NCBI GenBank assembly: GCA_017399325.1
Contig: JAFQDY010000177.1
Coordinates: 1 to 5,111 of the forward strand
Direction of reading: 5' to 3'
DNA length: 5,111 bases
Source of the DNA: Oscillospiraceae bacterium
Lineage (GTDB): Bacteria > Bacillota > Clostridia > Oscillospirales > Oscillospiraceae
Shown here: positions 1 through 5,111 of the stretch, piece by piece
Layout: each line of letters opens with the position of its first letter
How positions within the stretch are numbered: the stretch's first letter is position 1
Notes under the pieces: model-generated
Told to the model about the DNA's origin: nothing
The model's database searches: none
The model's input: the letters and a program-made list of their open reading frames with translations, nothing else
Program-made: the position numbers and the translations under genes

Positions 1-10
1 ATCTCCTTTT
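1..10 (-). promoter_or_regulatory. Ribosome binding site of a gene beyond the left edge
   Basis: On the minus strand the last bases of the window read AAAAGGAGAT, a good Shine-Dalgarno sequence, beginning about 21 bases after the purE stop codon. No start codon is reached before the window ends, so the gene begins just outside. No hairpin terminator lies between purE and this site, so the next gene is probably co-transcribed with purE. In this setting it is most likely another purine gene (purC or purF are common), but that is inference only. Confidence 0.7.
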
Positions 11-31
11 AAAAATCAATGGTTAATAAAC

Positions 32-520
32 TTACAGATTTGCAGCGATGGTTGCGTCCTTCTCAAGGACCTTTGCGGCATCGCTCTTCCGCTTTGCATC
101 CAGTTTGTCTGCCAAAGCCTTATCCTCAACGGCGAGGATCTGCGCACACAGAAGTGCTGCATTTGCGGCACCGTTAATGGCAACAGTAGCAACAGGAATA
201 CCGGTAGGCATCTGAACGGTGGAAAGCAGGGCATCCATTCCGTCCATCATACCACCCTTGCAGGGAATACCGATTACCGGCAGCGTGGTATTTGCAGCAA
301 TAGCGCCGGCCAGATGCGCCGCCATACCTGCTGCACAAATAATCGCACCAAAGCCATTTGCTCTTGCGTTTGATGCAAAGTCATGGGCCTCCATAGGGGT
401 TCTGTGAGCAGAGTATATGTGAACCTCATAAGGGATCTCAAGACTCTTTAGCATATCAACAGCTTTTTGCACGATGGGCAAATCACTGTCACTACCCATA
501 ATGATACCAATTTTTTTCAT
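32..520 (-). CDS. purE: N5-carboxyaminoimidazole ribonucleotide mutase / AIR carboxylase catalytic subunit PurE
   Basis: PurE acts in the cytosol in de novo purine synthesis, forming CAIR (4-carboxy-AIR). Class I enzymes rearrange N5-CAIR. The 162-residue protein matches the class I length. It shows GSDSDLP at residues 9-15 (phosphate and active-site loop), SAHRTP at 37-42 with the family histidine H39, AAGMAAHLAG at 63-72 with H69, and QMPTGIPVATVAI at 103-115. The usual GGAAHLPG is here GMAAHLAG. The start at 520 is chosen because AGGAGG (528-533) lies seven bases upstream. An in-frame ATG at 526 sits directly against that site, and the open frame running back to 646 covers the riboswitch. 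The gene follows the pyr operon but has its own promoter and a ZTP riboswitch. Whether it is an N5-CAIR mutase or uses CO2 directly cannot be settled here because purK is not visible. Confidence 0.96.
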   Translation of the reverse strand: MKKIGIIMGSDSDLPIVQKAVDMLKSLEIPYEVHIYSAHRTPMEAHDFASNARANGFGAIICAAGMAAHLAGAIAANTTLPVIGIPCKGGMMDGMDALLSTVQMPTGIPVATVAINGAANAALLCAQILAVEDKALADKLDAKRKSDAAKVLEKDATIAANL

Positions 521-527
521 TGCCATT

Positions 528-533
528 CCTCCT
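528..533 (-). promoter_or_regulatory. Shine-Dalgarno of purE (decides the start)
   Basis: The minus strand reads AGGAGG, seven bases before the ATG at 520. It directly abuts the U-tract of the upstream terminator. The alternative ATG at 526 would leave only one base of spacing, so MKKIGIIMG is the better N-terminus. Confidence 0.9.
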
Positions 534-583
534 AAAAAACCAAAATGGGCGCAATTGACCTCGTTTAGTGTCAAATGCGCCCA
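534..583 (-). terminator. Intrinsic terminator acting as the expression platform of the ZTP riboswitch
   Basis: On the minus strand TGGGCGCA (583-576) pairs with TGCGCCCA (553-546), an 8-bp GC-rich stem. After one U-U mismatch the stem continues with TTGAC/GTCAA (574-570 with 559-555) around a 10-base loop. The stem is followed by TTTTGGTTTTTT (545-534), a U-tract interrupted by GG. The 5' arm uses the TGGGC that ends the conserved aptamer core, so folding of the aptamer and folding of the full terminator should exclude each other. It lies just upstream of the purE ribosome binding site and would stop transcription before purE when the ligand is absent. Confidence 0.9.
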
Positions 584-650
584 GACGGTCGGCTCATGCA
601 CATTCTTTGGTCCCCCATGGTAATCCATGCATTCCGTCAGTCGCAAAGAA
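579..650 (-). promoter_or_regulatory. ZTP (pfl motif) riboswitch aptamer upstream of purE
   Basis: The RNA of the minus strand can be laid out on the ZTP riboswitch architecture. P1 is UUCUUUG (650-644) paired with CAAAGAA (609-603). The 5' internal-loop strand is CGACUGACGGAAUG (643-630), carrying the conserved GACUGRCG. P2 is CAUGG/CCAUG (629-625 with 620-616) with an AUUA loop. The 3' loop strand is GGGGAC (615-610). After a linker comes GCCGACCGUCUGGGC, ending at 579, which matches the conserved 3' element CCGCCUGGGC with C to U at one base. GACGG (638-634) can pair with CCGUC (588-584) as the pseudoknot, and the A-U pair replacing the usual G-C is a compensatory change. ZTP/ZMP accumulates when 10-formyl-tetrahydrofolate is short, and this class normally turns expression on. 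Identification is from memory of the consensus, not from a covariance-model search. Confidence 0.92.
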
Positions 651-670
651 CGCCTAAAAATAACAAAATA

Positions 671-699
671 ATTTTATCACAGTAGCCCGTCAGTGTCAA
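671..699 (-). promoter_or_regulatory. Vegetative (sigma-A type) promoter of purE
   Basis: The minus strand carries a perfect -35 box TTGACA (699-694), a 17-base spacer and a -10 box TAAAAT (676-671), one mismatch from TATAAT. The expected transcription start is near 664, about 14 bases before P1 of the riboswitch. The position 48 bases after the pyrB stop and before the riboswitch leader fits a dedicated promoter for the purine gene. Confidence 0.88.
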
Positions 700-708
700 G
701 TTACGCAA

Positions 709-742
709 CGGTTTTTTACTGTGAAAAACAGTTGTTTTACCG
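709..742. repeat. Nested inverted repeat between pyrB and the purE promoter
   Basis: Outer arms CGGT (709-712) and ACCG (739-742) flank inner arms ACTGT (718-722) and ACAGT (728-732) around a 5-base loop. The stretches between the arms are T-rich on the plus strand. As a hairpin it is weak, and on the minus strand it is followed by A residues rather than a U-tract, so it is not a convincing terminator for the pyr operon. It lies ten bases upstream of the -35 box of the purE promoter, so it could be an operator. No function is assigned. Confidence 0.4.
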
Positions 743-746
743 AATA

Positions 747-1835
747 TTATTGCAGTTGTTTTTTTGCCTCGCAATAAATGCAGCGATAGATCTTCCTTTC
801 GGCATCCACCAACTTGAATTTATGGGGCAATTCCTGCTCTGTAGAGGAAATACAACGGGGGTTGTCGCAGGCTAGGCGGTCATCCTCAACCGACTCCACT
901 TCCTGCATCTGCTTGCCCTCGGCTGCCTCTTTCAGCAGTTTCAGAATCAGTGCCATACGCATATACTTTGCGTTAAGTGCCTGACGGAAATAGGCGGCCC
1001 GGGGGTCGTCGTCCACCTTTACGCTGATCTCATTGACTCTGGGCAGCGGATGCAGCACGCGCATTGTGGGTTTTCCCATTGCCATTTTTTCGGGTGTGAG
1101 AATATAACTGTCCTTCAAACGCTCATATTCGTCGAAATTGTCAAACCGCTCTTGCTGGATACGGGTCATATACAGCACATCCAGTTCGGGCATAGCATCT
1201 TCCAAAGAAGTGGTTTCCACATATTCCATACCGTACTTGTCAAGTACCTCGTACTTAACATATTTGGGCAGTTTCAGTTCTTCAGGAGAGATCAGCACAA
1301 ACTTGATGTTCTCGTAACGCGCAAATGCAGAAATCAGAGAATGTACGGTTCTACCATACTTCAGGTCGCCGCAGCAACCTATGGTCAGATCGTTCAGTCT
1401 GCCATTTTCCCGGTAAATGGTCAGTAGGTCAGCCAGGGTCTGTGTAGGATGGCAATGGCCGCCGTCACCTGCGTTGATGACAGGAATGGATGCATTGGTG
1501 GCAGCCACATAAGGCGCGCCCTCCTTCGGATGGCGAATGGCCATAATATCCACATAGCAAGAGAGCATTTTTGCAGTATCGGCCATACTCTCGCCTTTAG
1601 ATGCAGAAGATGAACCGGCGCTGCTGAAACCAAGCACATTACCGCCCAACTCATACATAGCCGCCTCGAAACTCAGGCGGGTGCGGGTAGAAGGTTCAAA
1701 GAACAGTGTGCCTAACTTTTTACCGTGGCAGGCCTCTGCGTATTTTGCAGGATTTTCACTGATGTCGCAAGCGGTTTCCAGCAACTGCCGGATCTCTTCC
1801 ACAGAAAAATCTACAATATCGATCAAACTTCTCAT
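747..1835 (-). CDS. pyrB: Aspartate carbamoyltransferase catalytic chain with a fused PyrI-type zinc domain
   Basis: PyrB joins carbamoyl phosphate and L-aspartate to N-carbamoyl-L-aspartate, the committed step of pyrimidine synthesis. Residues 1 to about 303 form a complete catalytic chain: carbamoyl phosphate loop FEPSTRTR (46-53), the flexible loop with SKGES (79-83, K80 matching E. coli K84), HPTQ (129-132), GDLKYGRTVHSL (156-167), TRIQQERF (224-231) and HPLPRV (262-267). A charged linker (about 303-320) leads to a zinc domain with C323, C328, C352 and C355, spaced C-x4-C-x23-C-x2-C, the spacing of the E. coli PyrI zinc domain. The total of 362 residues is about 50 more than a plain PyrB. 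PyrI's N-terminal allosteric domain is absent, so CTP/ATP control of the classical kind is not expected. The ATG shares one base with the pyrE stop (TAATG), with GGAG seven bases upstream. It is the last pyr gene. Confidence 0.96.
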   Translation of the reverse strand: MRSLIDIVDFSVEEIRQLLETACDISENPAKYAEACHGKKLGTLFFEPSTRTRLSFEAAMYELGGNVLGFSSAGSSSASKGESMADTAKMLSCYVDIMAIRHPKEGAPYVAATNASIPVINAGDGGHCHPTQTLADLLTIYRENGRLNDLTIGCCGDLKYGRTVHSLISAFARYENIKFVLISPEELKLPKYVKYEVLDKYGMEYVETTSLEDAMPELDVLYMTRIQQERFDNFDEYERLKDSYILTPEKMAMGKPTMRVLHPLPRVNEISVKVDDDPRAAYFRQALNAKYMRMALILKLLKEAAEGKQMQEVESVEDDRLACDNPRCISSTEQELPHKFKLVDAERKIYRCIYCEAKKQLQ

Positions 1836-2488
1836 TATTTTGCTCCATTTACCGCCAGATAGTTCTTGATCCGGGTTACATTTTCTTCGTTTGCAGGATC
1901 CTCTTCCAAATGCTCGATAATGTCATAGACATCCACAACGGAGTATACAGGGAAACCAAACTGTTCCTCGATCTCCTGCATTGCGCCCTTGTCGGTCTGG
2001 CCTTTTTCTTTGCGATCCACCATAATAAATGTGGCGATCACCTTTGTGCCATCCAGGTACTTCAGAATTTCCATACTCTCACGAATGGCAGTACCGGCAG
2101 TGATCACATCTTCAATAATAACGATCTCTTCACCCGCCTGAGGTACATAACCAACAAATGTGCCACCTTCACCATGGTCCTTCACTTCCTTGCGGTTAAA
2201 GAAGAAAGGCAGATTCAAACCATCTTTAGACAGTGCGACCGCAGCGGAAATGGACAAAGAAATGCCCTTGTATGCAGGACCGTACAAAACAGATTCCTTC
2301 TTACCCAATTTATCAAAATACGCCTTTGCGTAGAACTCGCCCATTTTGGTGATCTGGTCACCGGTCTTGATCATACCGGCGTTGACAAAATAGGGAATCT
2401 TACGGCCAGACTTGGCGGTAAAATCGCCGAACTTCAAAACGCCCGCGCCCTGCAGGAACTCAATAAACTCTCTTTTATACGCTTCCAT
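1835..2488 (-). CDS. pyrE: Orotate phosphoribosyltransferase
   Basis: PyrE transfers the phosphoribosyl group of PRPP to orotate, giving orotidine 5'-phosphate, in the cytosol. The 217-residue length is close to that of E. coli PyrE. The PRPP-binding motif is VIIEDVITAGTAI at residues 123-135, with the paired acidic residues E126 and D127. The flexible catalytic loop is RKEVKDHGEGG at 99-109, with K100, K103 and H105 as the usual catalytic residues of the type I fold, and GPAYKG is at 70-75. Such enzymes work as dimers that exchange this loop across the interface. The start is supported by AGGAGG six bases upstream (2495-2500), whose first A is the last base of the pyrF stop codon. The gene lies 11 bases after pyrF, which uses its product, and overlaps the pyrB start by one base. 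No frameshift or missing key residue is seen. Confidence 0.97.
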   Translation of the reverse strand: MEAYKREFIEFLQGAGVLKFGDFTAKSGRKIPYFVNAGMIKTGDQITKMGEFYAKAYFDKLGKKESVLYGPAYKGISLSISAAVALSKDGLNLPFFFNRKEVKDHGEGGTFVGYVPQAGEEIVIIEDVITAGTAIRESMEILKYLDGTKVIATFIMVDRKEKGQTDKGAMQEIEEQFGFPVYSVVDVYDIIEHLEEDPANEENVTRIKNYLAVNGAK

Positions 2489-2499
2489 TGTTAACCTCC

Positions 2500-3198
2500 T
2501 TAATCGCAGAACTCTTCAACACAGCGGTTGTATGCAGCAACCGGATCAGCAGCCGCCGTAATGGGACGACCAACAACAATATAGTCAGAACCAATCTCCT
2601 TTGCCTGGGCAGGGGTCATAACCCGCTTCTGGTCACCCACATCGCCGTCAGCAAAACGGACACCGGGGGTGATGGTCAGGAAATCTTTGCCGCACAGATC
2701 GTGGACCTTGCCTGCCTCCAGAGGAGAACAGACGATGCCGTCAAGCCCCGCTTCTTCTGCGCACTTTGCGTAGTGCATAACCACTTTGTCGATAGGCTCG
2801 CGGATCAGCAGATCATCTTCCATAGACTGCTGGTCGGTGGAAGTCAACTGGGTAACGGCAATCAGCAAAGGCCGCGTGCCATCTTCCCGGGTCAGACCTT
2901 CCAATGCAGCCCGCATCATATTCTTTGTGCCTGCTGCGTGCAGGTTGGTAATATCCACATCCAAATTCCGCAAAACGGCCATGGCCTTTTTTACAGTATT
3001 GGGAATGTCGTGGAGTTTCAGATCGAGAAAAATCTTATGTCCGCGGGCTTTGATCTCCTTAACGATCGCGGGACCTTCCGCATAATAAAGTTCCATCCCG
3101 ATCTTCACAAAAGGCTTGCGGCCGGTGAACTTGTCCAAAAAAGCAAAGGTTTGTTCAGCGCTTGCAAAATCGCAGGCCACGATTACATCTTTACCCAT
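2500..3198 (-). CDS. pyrF: Orotidine 5'-phosphate decarboxylase
   Basis: PyrF decarboxylates orotidine 5'-phosphate to UMP, the last step of UMP synthesis. The 232-residue protein has the length of the short bacterial family related to B. subtilis PyrF. The catalytic strand reads DLKLHDIPNTV at residues 59-69, with D59, K61 and D64 forming the charged D-x-K-x-x-D network. D10 in ACDFAS is the substrate-binding aspartate of strand one. ITPGVR (176-181) and GDQKRVMTP (188-196) form the mobile phosphate loop, and VVGRPIT (208-214) completes the phosphate site. The ATG shares one base with the pyrD stop codon (TAATG), and AGGAGG (3208-3213) lies nine bases upstream inside pyrD, so translation is probably coupled. 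The fold is a TIM-barrel dimer. Confidence 0.97.
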   Translation of the reverse strand: MGKDVIVACDFASAEQTFAFLDKFTGRKPFVKIGMELYYAEGPAIVKEIKARGHKIFLDLKLHDIPNTVKKAMAVLRNLDVDITNLHAAGTKNMMRAALEGLTREDGTRPLLIAVTQLTSTDQQSMEDDLLIREPIDKVVMHYAKCAEEAGLDGIVCSPLEAGKVHDLCGKDFLTITPGVRFADGDVGDQKRVMTPAQAKEIGSDYIVVGRPITAAADPVAAYNRCVEEFCD

Positions 3199-4109
3199 TA
3201 CTTCACGCCTCCTATAATTTCACTCAAGGTGTTGATTCTGTATTTATCCATTACTGCAGGCAACTGTTCAATAATCTCCTTGCAGATATAGGGATTCACC
3301 AGATTTGCAGCGCCAACTTCTACCGCGGTGGCGCCGGCCAGCATCATTTCGATCACATCTTCCGCGCAGCTGACGCCGCCCATACCAACAACGGGAATTT
3401 TTACTGCATTTGCAACCTGATAGACCATTCTGACAGCAACAGGAAAAATTGCAGACCCGGAGAAACCACCCATCTTATTGGCAATAATGGGTTTGCGGGT
3501 CCGCAGGTCAATGCGCATACCCAGCATTGTGTTGATCAAACTAATGCCATCTGCGCCCGCATCTTCACAGGCTTTTGCAATAGACACAATATCCGTAACA
3601 TTGGGGGAAAGTTTCACGATCACAGGCTTGGTTGTAACCTTCTTGACCGCCGCGGTAACTTCTGCTGCCGCTTTCGGGTCTGTACCGAAACTCATACCAC
3701 CACCGTGAACATTGGGGCAGCTGACGTTTACTTCCAGCCAGCCAACCTGCTCCTCTTTATCCAGTTTTTCGCAGGTATATGCGTACTCTTCAACGCCAAA
3801 GCCGCTGATATTGGCCATCACAGGCTTGTGGAAGCAGGTTTTTAACTTGGGTAGTTCCTCAGAAATTACCTTTTCAACGCCCGGATTCTGCAGGCCCACT
3901 GCGTTAATCATACCGGATGTACACTCCGCAATACGGGGCGTGGGGTTGCCGAATCTGGGTTCTTTGGTCGTGCCTTTGAAGGAAAATGTTCCAAGGCAGT
4001 TGATATCATAAAGTTCGGCATATTCATAGCCGTATCCAAACGTACCCGAAGCCGGAATGACCGGATTTTCAAGAGGAATTCCGCAAAGATTTACACTTAA
4101 TCTTCCCAT
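3198..4109 (-). CDS. pyrD: Dihydroorotate dehydrogenase, class 1B catalytic subunit
   Basis: PyrD oxidises dihydroorotate to orotate on FMN. The class 1B form passes electrons through PyrK to NAD+ and is soluble. The 303-residue TIM barrel has SGTFGYG (21-27), NAVGLQNPG (69-77) in substrate binding, and NVSCPN (128-133) with catalytic base C131. Classes with serine at this position are the membrane-bound class 2 enzymes. GGFSGSAI (214-221) and VGMGGV (241-246) form the FMN phosphate region. No N-terminal membrane helix is present, which also excludes class 2. The start lies inside the end of pyrK (13-bp overlap), with AGGAGG (4117-4122) seven bases upstream. Adjacency to pyrK confirms class 1B over the fumarate-dependent class 1A. 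The stop overlaps the pyrF start by one base. Confidence 0.97.
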   Translation of the reverse strand: MGRLSVNLCGIPLENPVIPASGTFGYGYEYAELYDINCLGTFSFKGTTKEPRFGNPTPRIAECTSGMINAVGLQNPGVEKVISEELPKLKTCFHKPVMANISGFGVEEYAYTCEKLDKEEQVGWLEVNVSCPNVHGGGMSFGTDPKAAAEVTAAVKKVTTKPVIVKLSPNVTDIVSIAKACEDAGADGISLINTMLGMRIDLRTRKPIIANKMGGFSGSAIFPVAVRMVYQVANAVKIPVVGMGGVSCAEDVIEMMLAGATAVEVGAANLVNPYICKEIIEQLPAVMDKYRINTLSEIIGGVK

Positions 4110-4834
4110 AAAATTTCCTCCTTTTGCATCACAGGGCCCTCTTTACAGATTCGTTTGTAGCCGGTAATGGTCTTGCAGGAACAACCCATACATGCACCGA
4201 ATCCGCAACCCATTCGCTTTTCAAAACTCATCTGTCCGGAAGTTTTAGATGCCTTATACACGGCTTTCAGCATCGGCTCCGGACCGCAGGTATAGAAATA
4301 GGAGTATTCCATACTTTGCAGTGCATCCGTTACGAAACCCTTAATGCCGTAACTGCCGTCAACAGTCGTTACGGTCACATCTGCACCGAGTTTTTTGAAT
4401 TCTTCTTCATAGAATATCTCGCTTGCAGTATTGAATCCCAAAATAACGGAAACATTTTTTCCTTGGGCAAGAAGCCTCTTTGCCAACAAATACATAGGGG
4501 GCACACCAACGCCTCCACCCAGCAAAACAGGATCGTTGCCGGAAAGTGTCATATCGTATCCGTTACCAAGGCCTGTAAGAACATCCAACTTCTCCCCTGC
4601 TTGCATTTGAGACATCGTTTCTGTTCCCTTACCAACTGCCTTATAGACAATTGTCAGTTTGTCGCCACACAAATCGCAAACGGAAATAGGGCGGCGCAGG
4701 TACAGGCCGTCCAGTTTGATATTTACAAACTGGCCGGGCGCAGTAATTGCAGAGGTATCCCCTTGCAGTACCATTTGAAATACGGTATCCGTCAGGGCAG
4801 TATTGCCTAGGATCGTAAATACACTTTGCTTCAT
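4097..4834 (-). CDS. pyrK: Dihydroorotate dehydrogenase electron transfer subunit (FAD, 2Fe-2S)
   Basis: PyrK carries FAD and a 2Fe-2S cluster and relays electrons from PyrD's FMN to NAD+ in a PyrD2-PyrK2 heterotetramer. The 245-residue protein belongs to the ferredoxin reductase-like family. The FAD domain has RRPIS at residues 47-51 and the pyridine-nucleotide domain GGGVGVPP at 106-113 and CGPEPML at 183-189. The cluster is bound by C210, C215, C218 and C230 (C-x4-C-x2-C-x11-C), the spacing of B. subtilis PyrK. An extra cysteine, C220, is also present. The start has AAGGAG (4841-4846) six bases upstream. The gene lies 26 bases after carB and overlaps pyrD by 13 bases, which suits equal production of the two subunits. 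Confidence 0.97.
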   Translation of the reverse strand: MKQSVFTILGNTALTDTVFQMVLQGDTSAITAPGQFVNIKLDGLYLRRPISVCDLCGDKLTIVYKAVGKGTETMSQMQAGEKLDVLTGLGNGYDMTLSGNDPVLLGGGVGVPPMYLLAKRLLAQGKNVSVILGFNTASEIFYEEEFKKLGADVTVTTVDGSYGIKGFVTDALQSMEYSYFYTCGPEPMLKAVYKASKTSGQMSFEKRMGCGFGACMGCSCKTITGYKRICKEGPVMQKEEILWED

Positions 4835-4860
4835 CGTTCTCTCCTTAAATGGACAGGCAA

Positions 4861-5111
4861 TTATTTCGCATCAATGGTGGAAACTTTGTTGGTGATCTCC
4901 TCAAGAACATCCAAGACAATGCGGACGGTATCCAGATTGGAGAACAAGGTTACGCCGTTTTCCACAGCGCATCGGCGGATATATTCGCCGTCTTCATAGT
5001 GTACGCCGGACAAAATCGCCCGGGTATTAATAACATAACTGACATAACCGGCGCGAATGGAATCAAGGATCTCTTCACTACCCTCGGACAGTTTACCGCG
5101 GACACGGGTGC
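4861..5111 (-). CDS. carB: Carbamoyl phosphate synthase large subunit, C-terminal part (partial)
   Basis: Only the last 82 codons are in the window, and the 5' part lies beyond 5111. My translation of the minus strand ends in STIDAK before the TAA at 4861. It contains GYVSYVINTRA, YIRRCAVENGV and LDTVRIVLDVLEEI, resembling the C-terminal methylglyoxal synthase-like (MGS) domain of CarB, where E. coli has a YIINTT segment followed by IRR. CarB makes carbamoyl phosphate from bicarbonate, ATP and ammonia released from glutamine by CarA. The MGS domain is the allosteric site, bound by UMP as inhibitor and, in some species, by IMP, ornithine or PRPP as activators. Its place directly upstream of pyrK matches the carA-carB-pyrK-pyrD order of Firmicutes. 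A stand-alone MGS protein cannot be excluded from this fragment, but the sequence and context make carB much more likely. Confidence 0.9.
   Translation of the reverse strand, partial: TRVRGKLSEGSEEILDSIRAGYVSYVINTRAILSGVHYEDGEYIRRCAVENGVTLFSNLDTVRIVLDVLEEITNKVSTIDAK

Noticed and set aside
521..646. An N-terminal extension of PurE by 42 codons from an ATG at 646
   Set aside because: The stretch covers the riboswitch and terminator, has no ribosome binding site of its own and no similarity to PurE, while AGGAGG at proper spacing marks the start at 520.
570..699. Short direct repeats: TTGACACT in both the -35 region and the terminator stem, and ACTGACGG in both the promoter spacer and the riboswitch loop
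   Set aside because: One copy of each serves a clear separate role (the -35 box, the conserved aptamer loop), the repeats are only eight bases, and the spacing has no pattern. Chance is enough.
687..743. A possible PurR-type PurBox (ACCGAATATTA on the plus strand at about 739-749, with CGGTTTTTT on the other arm)
   Set aside because: The match to the CCGAAC core has a mismatch, the paired arm faces the wrong way for the B. subtilis PurBox arrangement, and PurR of that type is mainly known in Bacilli.
2488..3291. Long plus-strand open frames opposite pyrF, pyrD and pyrK (for example 2488-3291, 3162-3845, 4124-4810)
   Set aside because: They lie antisense to well-recognised conserved genes, have odd composition rich in histidine, cysteine and asparagine, and show no recognisable domain. 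They are shadows of the real coding frames.
1..5111. CRISPR arrays, tRNA or rRNA genes, insertion sequences, phage genes or toxin-antitoxin systems
   Set aside because: Nearly all of the window is accounted for by tightly packed biosynthetic genes, and the one sizeable gap is explained by promoter, riboswitch and terminator. No repeats or mobile-element genes are visible.

Overview
The window holds seven genes, all on the minus strand, so transcription runs from right (5111) to left (1). It covers the distal part of a de novo pyrimidine (pyr) operon followed directly by the first gene of a purine (pur) operon. The pairing of class 1B dihydroorotate dehydrogenase (PyrD) with its PyrK electron-transfer subunit, the strong AGGAGG ribosome binding sites, the order carB-pyrK-pyrD-pyrF-pyrE-pyrB, and a ZTP riboswitch ahead of purE all point to a Gram-positive anaerobe of the Clostridia, plausibly an Oscillospiraceae/Ruminococcaceae-like gut bacterium. 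That placement is inference from gene style and order, not from a database match.

In transcription order: the 3' end of carB (carbamoyl phosphate synthase large subunit, 4861-5111, cut by the window edge); pyrK (4097-4834); pyrD (3198-4109); pyrF (2500-3198); pyrE (1835-2488); pyrB (747-1835). Spacings run from a 13-bp overlap (pyrK/pyrD) through two one-base TAATG overlaps (pyrD/pyrF, pyrE/pyrB) to gaps of 11 and 26 bases, so this is one tightly coupled unit. It covers carbamoyl phosphate synthesis, aspartate transcarbamoylation, dihydroorotate oxidation, PRPP addition to orotate, and decarboxylation to UMP. Dihydroorotase (pyrC), carA and any separate pyrI or pyrR are not in the window.

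After pyrB comes a 226-base intergenic region that is purely regulatory. It holds a nested inverted repeat, a near-consensus vegetative promoter (TTGACA, 17 bases, TAAAAT), a ZTP (pfl) riboswitch aptamer, and an intrinsic terminator whose 5' arm overlaps the aptamer's last conserved bases. The purE ribosome binding site abuts the terminator's U-tract. purE (32-520) follows, and 22 bases after its stop a ribosome binding site (AAAAGGAGAT) at the window edge shows that another gene follows.

The most unusual point is the C-terminus of PyrB. After a complete catalytic chain it carries a four-cysteine zinc domain (C-x4-C-x23-C-x2-C) with the spacing of the zinc domain of the regulatory chain PyrI, but without PyrI's nucleotide-binding allosteric domain. 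This looks like a catalytic chain with its own built-in zinc clamp and no effector domain.
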